A DNA stretch of 64,000 nucleotides, taken from NCBI RefSeq assembly GCF_037179485.1, contig NW_027040812.1:3691001-3755000 (forward strand), in the 5' to 3' direction. Shown piece after piece: positions 62,832 through 64,000 of the stretch. The first letter of the stretch is position 1. Each line of letters begins with the position of its first letter. The notes under the pieces were generated by a model. It was not told the origin of the DNA, did not search any database, and worked only from the letters and a program-made list of their open reading frames with translations. This stretch comes from Ochlerotatus camptorhynchus (taxonomy: Eukaryota > Arthropoda > Insecta > Diptera > Culicidae). The translations under genes and the position numbers were made by a program.

Positions 62832-64000
62832 TTCGAGACTTCGATACTCAGAGGTTGCCTTGATCAAAAGAATATTGATATGTTAAAAACAAGTCCCCGG
62901 CAAGGTGATAGATAATCTTAGTTTCACGTACCCATTTGCAAATAGTAGATGTCGCCACACAACATAAACAAAGGGATTGTCCTTCACCGCCGCAATGGCA
63001 TATCTCTATGGAAATCCAACTTTTTGTTTCTCCATGTGTGGATGTCAAACAACAATCAAGAATGCTATATAATAAGAGCGAATTTATTATTGGTGAAATG
63101 AAATAATCCAAACAAATTGAAACCGATGATGGGGGTTCATTTTCTTATATAATCAAATGGCAAGAAAAATACTTCTTCTTGAATATAATCAGCCTACAGA
63201 TTTCTTTTTTTGATCATAGTTGTTCGATAAAGGCTACCCATATGAATAAACAAAAGTTTACTTTCCTGTTCTCTATTCTTGTGTTCTTGTGTTCTTGTGT
63301 ATTCTTCTGACATGCAAGACTTCGGAAATTAAATTGAAAATACTCAATTATCACCACAAAATTTCAACGTTGGAACATATTACGAACGGCTTGAAAATAG
63401 AATCCTAATGAGCATGTATGCAGGATGCAGTAAACGATCATCGCAATATCTTGATAAATCAAATAATGGTCTTACAAAAAAATTATAGAGAGCTTCTAAA
63501 ATGAATAAATTAAAGTGATTATTTTTTGTTACATCCGTCCGTATCACTAACGTTATTCATCACCAAACGTGAAGCCTCGAGGAGCAGATGAGTCCATAAA
63601 TTTGTATGCTCTATTATTTAGTTACACAGTTATGGGCATAGTGACACTGACAATACTAATACCATGAAGAACGCTGAAAATGTAGTGATCATCTAAGTGA
63701 AGTGATTGTTAATCAGAATTTTCTAGAATATTAGCTGAAATTGAGCTCTGATGATTTTTGCACATAAGTAATGGTCGCAGATCCGTTGTAGCAAGATATT
63801 TAAAATTGAGACAAGCTGAACAATATATCACATATTTAGCTTAAATTCATTAGAGGCCTTCGACATACGTACAAAGTACACCGTGGTACTATCGTTGAAC
63901 AACCGTTGTACTATCATTGTACTAACGTTGTACTCTTTTATGTTTGTACCTCAAATTGTACATTTTGCAGTACTAGCTGCGTATAATTAGTAAACTCTTA
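62832..64000. other. Unassigned sequence to the window end
   Basis: The minus-strand frame 62848-63111 has no domain signature. GTTGTACTATC/GTTGTACT phrases recur three or four times at 63890-63940. Nothing else was recognised. Confidence 0.35.

Overview
The window looks like repeat-dense intergenic or heterochromatic DNA of a culicine mosquito, most likely Aedes. The grounds are AT-rich sequence, tRNA-derived SINEs of the Feilai/Gecko kind, BEL/Pao retrotransposons, Jockey-, CR1- and I/Loa-type LINEs, an ITmD37E-like mariner and many foldback elements. No intact host protein gene was found. The only host-type coding sequences are two decayed, divergently placed histone H4 copies (about 39.94-40.69 kb); one of them keeps its 3' processing signals and a TATA box.

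Layout. 0-6.2 kb: a truncated LINE, degenerate minisatellite, a TA-flanked MITE with a SINE inside it, then two copies of a large composite repeat in inverted orientation. 6.2-10.6 kb: mostly unassigned, with one MITE. 10.6-17.2 kb: LINE pieces, a broken BEL/Pao element, two foldback elements and a decayed 'CCATATTGAAGGG' minisatellite interrupted by a MITE. 20.9-25.2 kb: a mariner with TIRs and TA target sites, an I/Loa LINE fragment, and an ITmD37E-like transposase pseudogene split by a SINE. 26-31 kb: a 146-bp tandem repeat, a MITE and mostly unassigned sequence. 31.1-35.0 kb: the best-preserved LINE, of Jockey type, with gag-like ORF1 and endonuclease/RT ORF2, broken by frameshifts and deletions. 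35.8-39.1 kb: 5' part of another LINE, a third composite-repeat copy split by a SINE, and a 5'-truncated Jockey LINE. 40-42.3 kb: histone pseudogenes, a SINE and a LINE fragment. 46.1-48.4 kb: an I/Loa LINE with RT and RNase H. 49.4-51.4 kb: a SINE, then an internally deleted BEL/Pao element ending in a polypurine tract and a 3' LTR. 51.5-55.6 kb: foldback elements and a TTA-flanked MITE. 56.2-59.6 kb: a Mutator-like element whose terminal repeats are 15-16 bp tandem arrays, split in register by a 2.5-kb hAT-like element that carries a decayed 50-60 bp tandem array. 60.4-62.25 kb: a TIR element with a transposase-like relic. The last 1.2 kb is unassigned.

The transposon pieces do not form a pathway; their nesting gives a relative history of insertions. 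The observations most worth following are: a short stem-loop scattered at seven places, with one paired base change between two subtypes; the Mutator-like element with minisatellite termini and its in-register nested insertion; the composite repeat with an internal G-rich tandem repeat; and the histone H4 orphons.
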